From Streptomyces cacaoi (GTDB lineage: Bacteria; Actinomycetota; Actinomycetes; Streptomycetales; Streptomycetaceae): a stretch of 64,000 nucleotides of DNA. Location of the stretch: NCBI RefSeq assembly GCF_006539165.1, contig NZ_BJMM01000002.1, positions 248,001 through 312,000 of the forward strand, in the 5' to 3' direction. Below the pieces are notes generated by a model, which saw only the letters and a program-made list of their open reading frames with translations, did no database searches and was not told where the DNA came from. The position numbers were made by a program, and so were the translations under genes. This document shows, piece by piece, positions 63,420 through 64,000 of this stretch (positions are counted from its first letter, which is position 1; every line of letters starts with the position of its first letter).

Positions 63420-64000
63420 GTGACGCAGATCGCCCGCGCAGCCCGTCCGGTCCGGCGGGTGCGCCGTACCGTGCAGGCCGTCGCGCTCGCCCTGTCCCTG
63501 ACGGCCGCGGCCGCGTGCAGCGGCGGTGCAGGGGATGACGGAAAGGTCAAGGTGGGCCTGCTCGTCTCGCTCTCCGGCACCTACAAGTCCGTCGGCACCG
63601 ACATGCGCTCCGGTTTCGAGCTGTACCTCGACACCCACGGCGGCAAGCTCGGCGGACGCGAGGTGGAACTCTCCGTCGCCGACGAGGGGGACGGGCCGCC
63701 CACCGCCGTGCCCGCCGCCACCAAGCTGCTGAAGAAGGACCGCGTCGACGTGCTCACCGGCATCGTCGGCGGCGGCTCCTTCAACGCCGTCCTGCCGCTC
63801 ACCAAGCGCAGCGGCATCCCGCTGATCGGCTCCAACGGCCGCCCCGAGGTCAAGGACGTCTCCAACGTCTGGCACACCAGCTACCTCTCCGACGAGCCCG
63901 GCGAGGCCATCGCCGAGTACGTCAAGAAGAAGGTCGACGGGCCCGTCTACGCCATCGGCCCCGACTACCAGGGCGGCCACGACGAACTGCGCGGCTTCAC
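63420..64000 (+). CDS. ABC transporter substrate-binding lipoprotein (amide/branched-chain amino-acid type), truncated
   Basis: The first 193 residues of an exported lipoprotein running off the window. The signal peptide ends in AAAACS (Cys near residue 34). The mature part KVKVGLLVSLSGTYKSVGTDMRSGFELYLD and GIVGGGSFNAVLPLTKRSGIPLIGS fits the leucine/amide/urea-binding fold type I. GTG after GGAGCC. No permease is seen downstream in the window. It may serve as a ligand sensor for the adjacent kinase rather than as a transporter part. Confidence 0.85.
   Translation, partial: MTQIARAARPVRRVRRTVQAVALALSLTAAAACSGGAGDDGKVKVGLLVSLSGTYKSVGTDMRSGFELYLDTHGGKLGGREVELSVADEGDGPPTAVPAATKLLKKDRVDVLTGIVGGGSFNAVLPLTKRSGIPLIGSNGRPEVKDVSNVWHTSYLSDEPGEAIAEYVKKKVDGPVYAIGPDYQGGHDELRGF

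Overview
The window is very GC-rich, uses GTG starts freely, has many 4-bp gene overlaps, and carries regulators and transporters typical of a Streptomyces or close relative. Further evidence is the sugar ABC importer without its own ATPase, a DasR-like site, the small LPFR protein and a conservon-type histidine kinase. I see no tRNA, rRNA, CRISPR array, insertion sequence or phage gene. It looks like a chromosomal region of catabolic and stress genes.

Left part (1-25,000): sugar and glycan use. A LacI repressor faces a lipoprotein sugar-binding protein, two permeases, a GH5-type glycosidase, a GH38 alpha-mannosidase and a zinc dehydrogenase. Two palindromic operators lie between the repressor and the transporter. 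The content suggests uptake and breakdown of mannose-rich glycans. Next come a small LPFR protein, Ogt, and a carbohydrate module of two FGGY kinases, a phosphatase and a DeoR regulator. An efflux MFS/GntR pair and a small-molecule kinase follow. Then come three secreted enzymes: a polysaccharide deacetylase, an AA10 LPMO with a DasR-like site, and a GH18 enzyme that looks more like a fungal endo-beta-N-acetylglucosaminidase than a chitinase.

Middle part (25,000-47,000): resistance and regulation. An ABC-F protein is preceded by a six-residue leader ORF and an attenuator-like region. A baeRF-type protein lies opposite a frameshifted MerR gene that has a textbook MerR promoter. A copper-storage protein, a three-gene two-component system with phased repeats upstream, a glutathionyl-hydroquinone reductase-like protein, a frameshifted nucleotidyltransferase, a semialdehyde dehydrogenase and glutamate dehydrogenase follow. 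After these are a TetR/MFS pair with an iron box, a MarR/hydrolase pair and a proline iminopeptidase.

Right part (45,800-64,000): a flavohemoprotein and a DevR/DevS-like system share an intergenic region holding DevR-box-like sequences. A tandem-NUDIX protein follows. Then comes a tightly coupled nine-gene run: the LigD phosphoesterase and ligase as separate genes, an Orn/Lys/Arg decarboxylase-like enzyme, and six genes for an Mrp-type cation/proton antiporter that includes an apparent MrpF-MrpG fusion. The window ends in a conservon-like kinase, a roadblock protein and a truncated amino-acid-type binding lipoprotein.

Functions come from motifs read by eye and knowledge of the families. No search was run.
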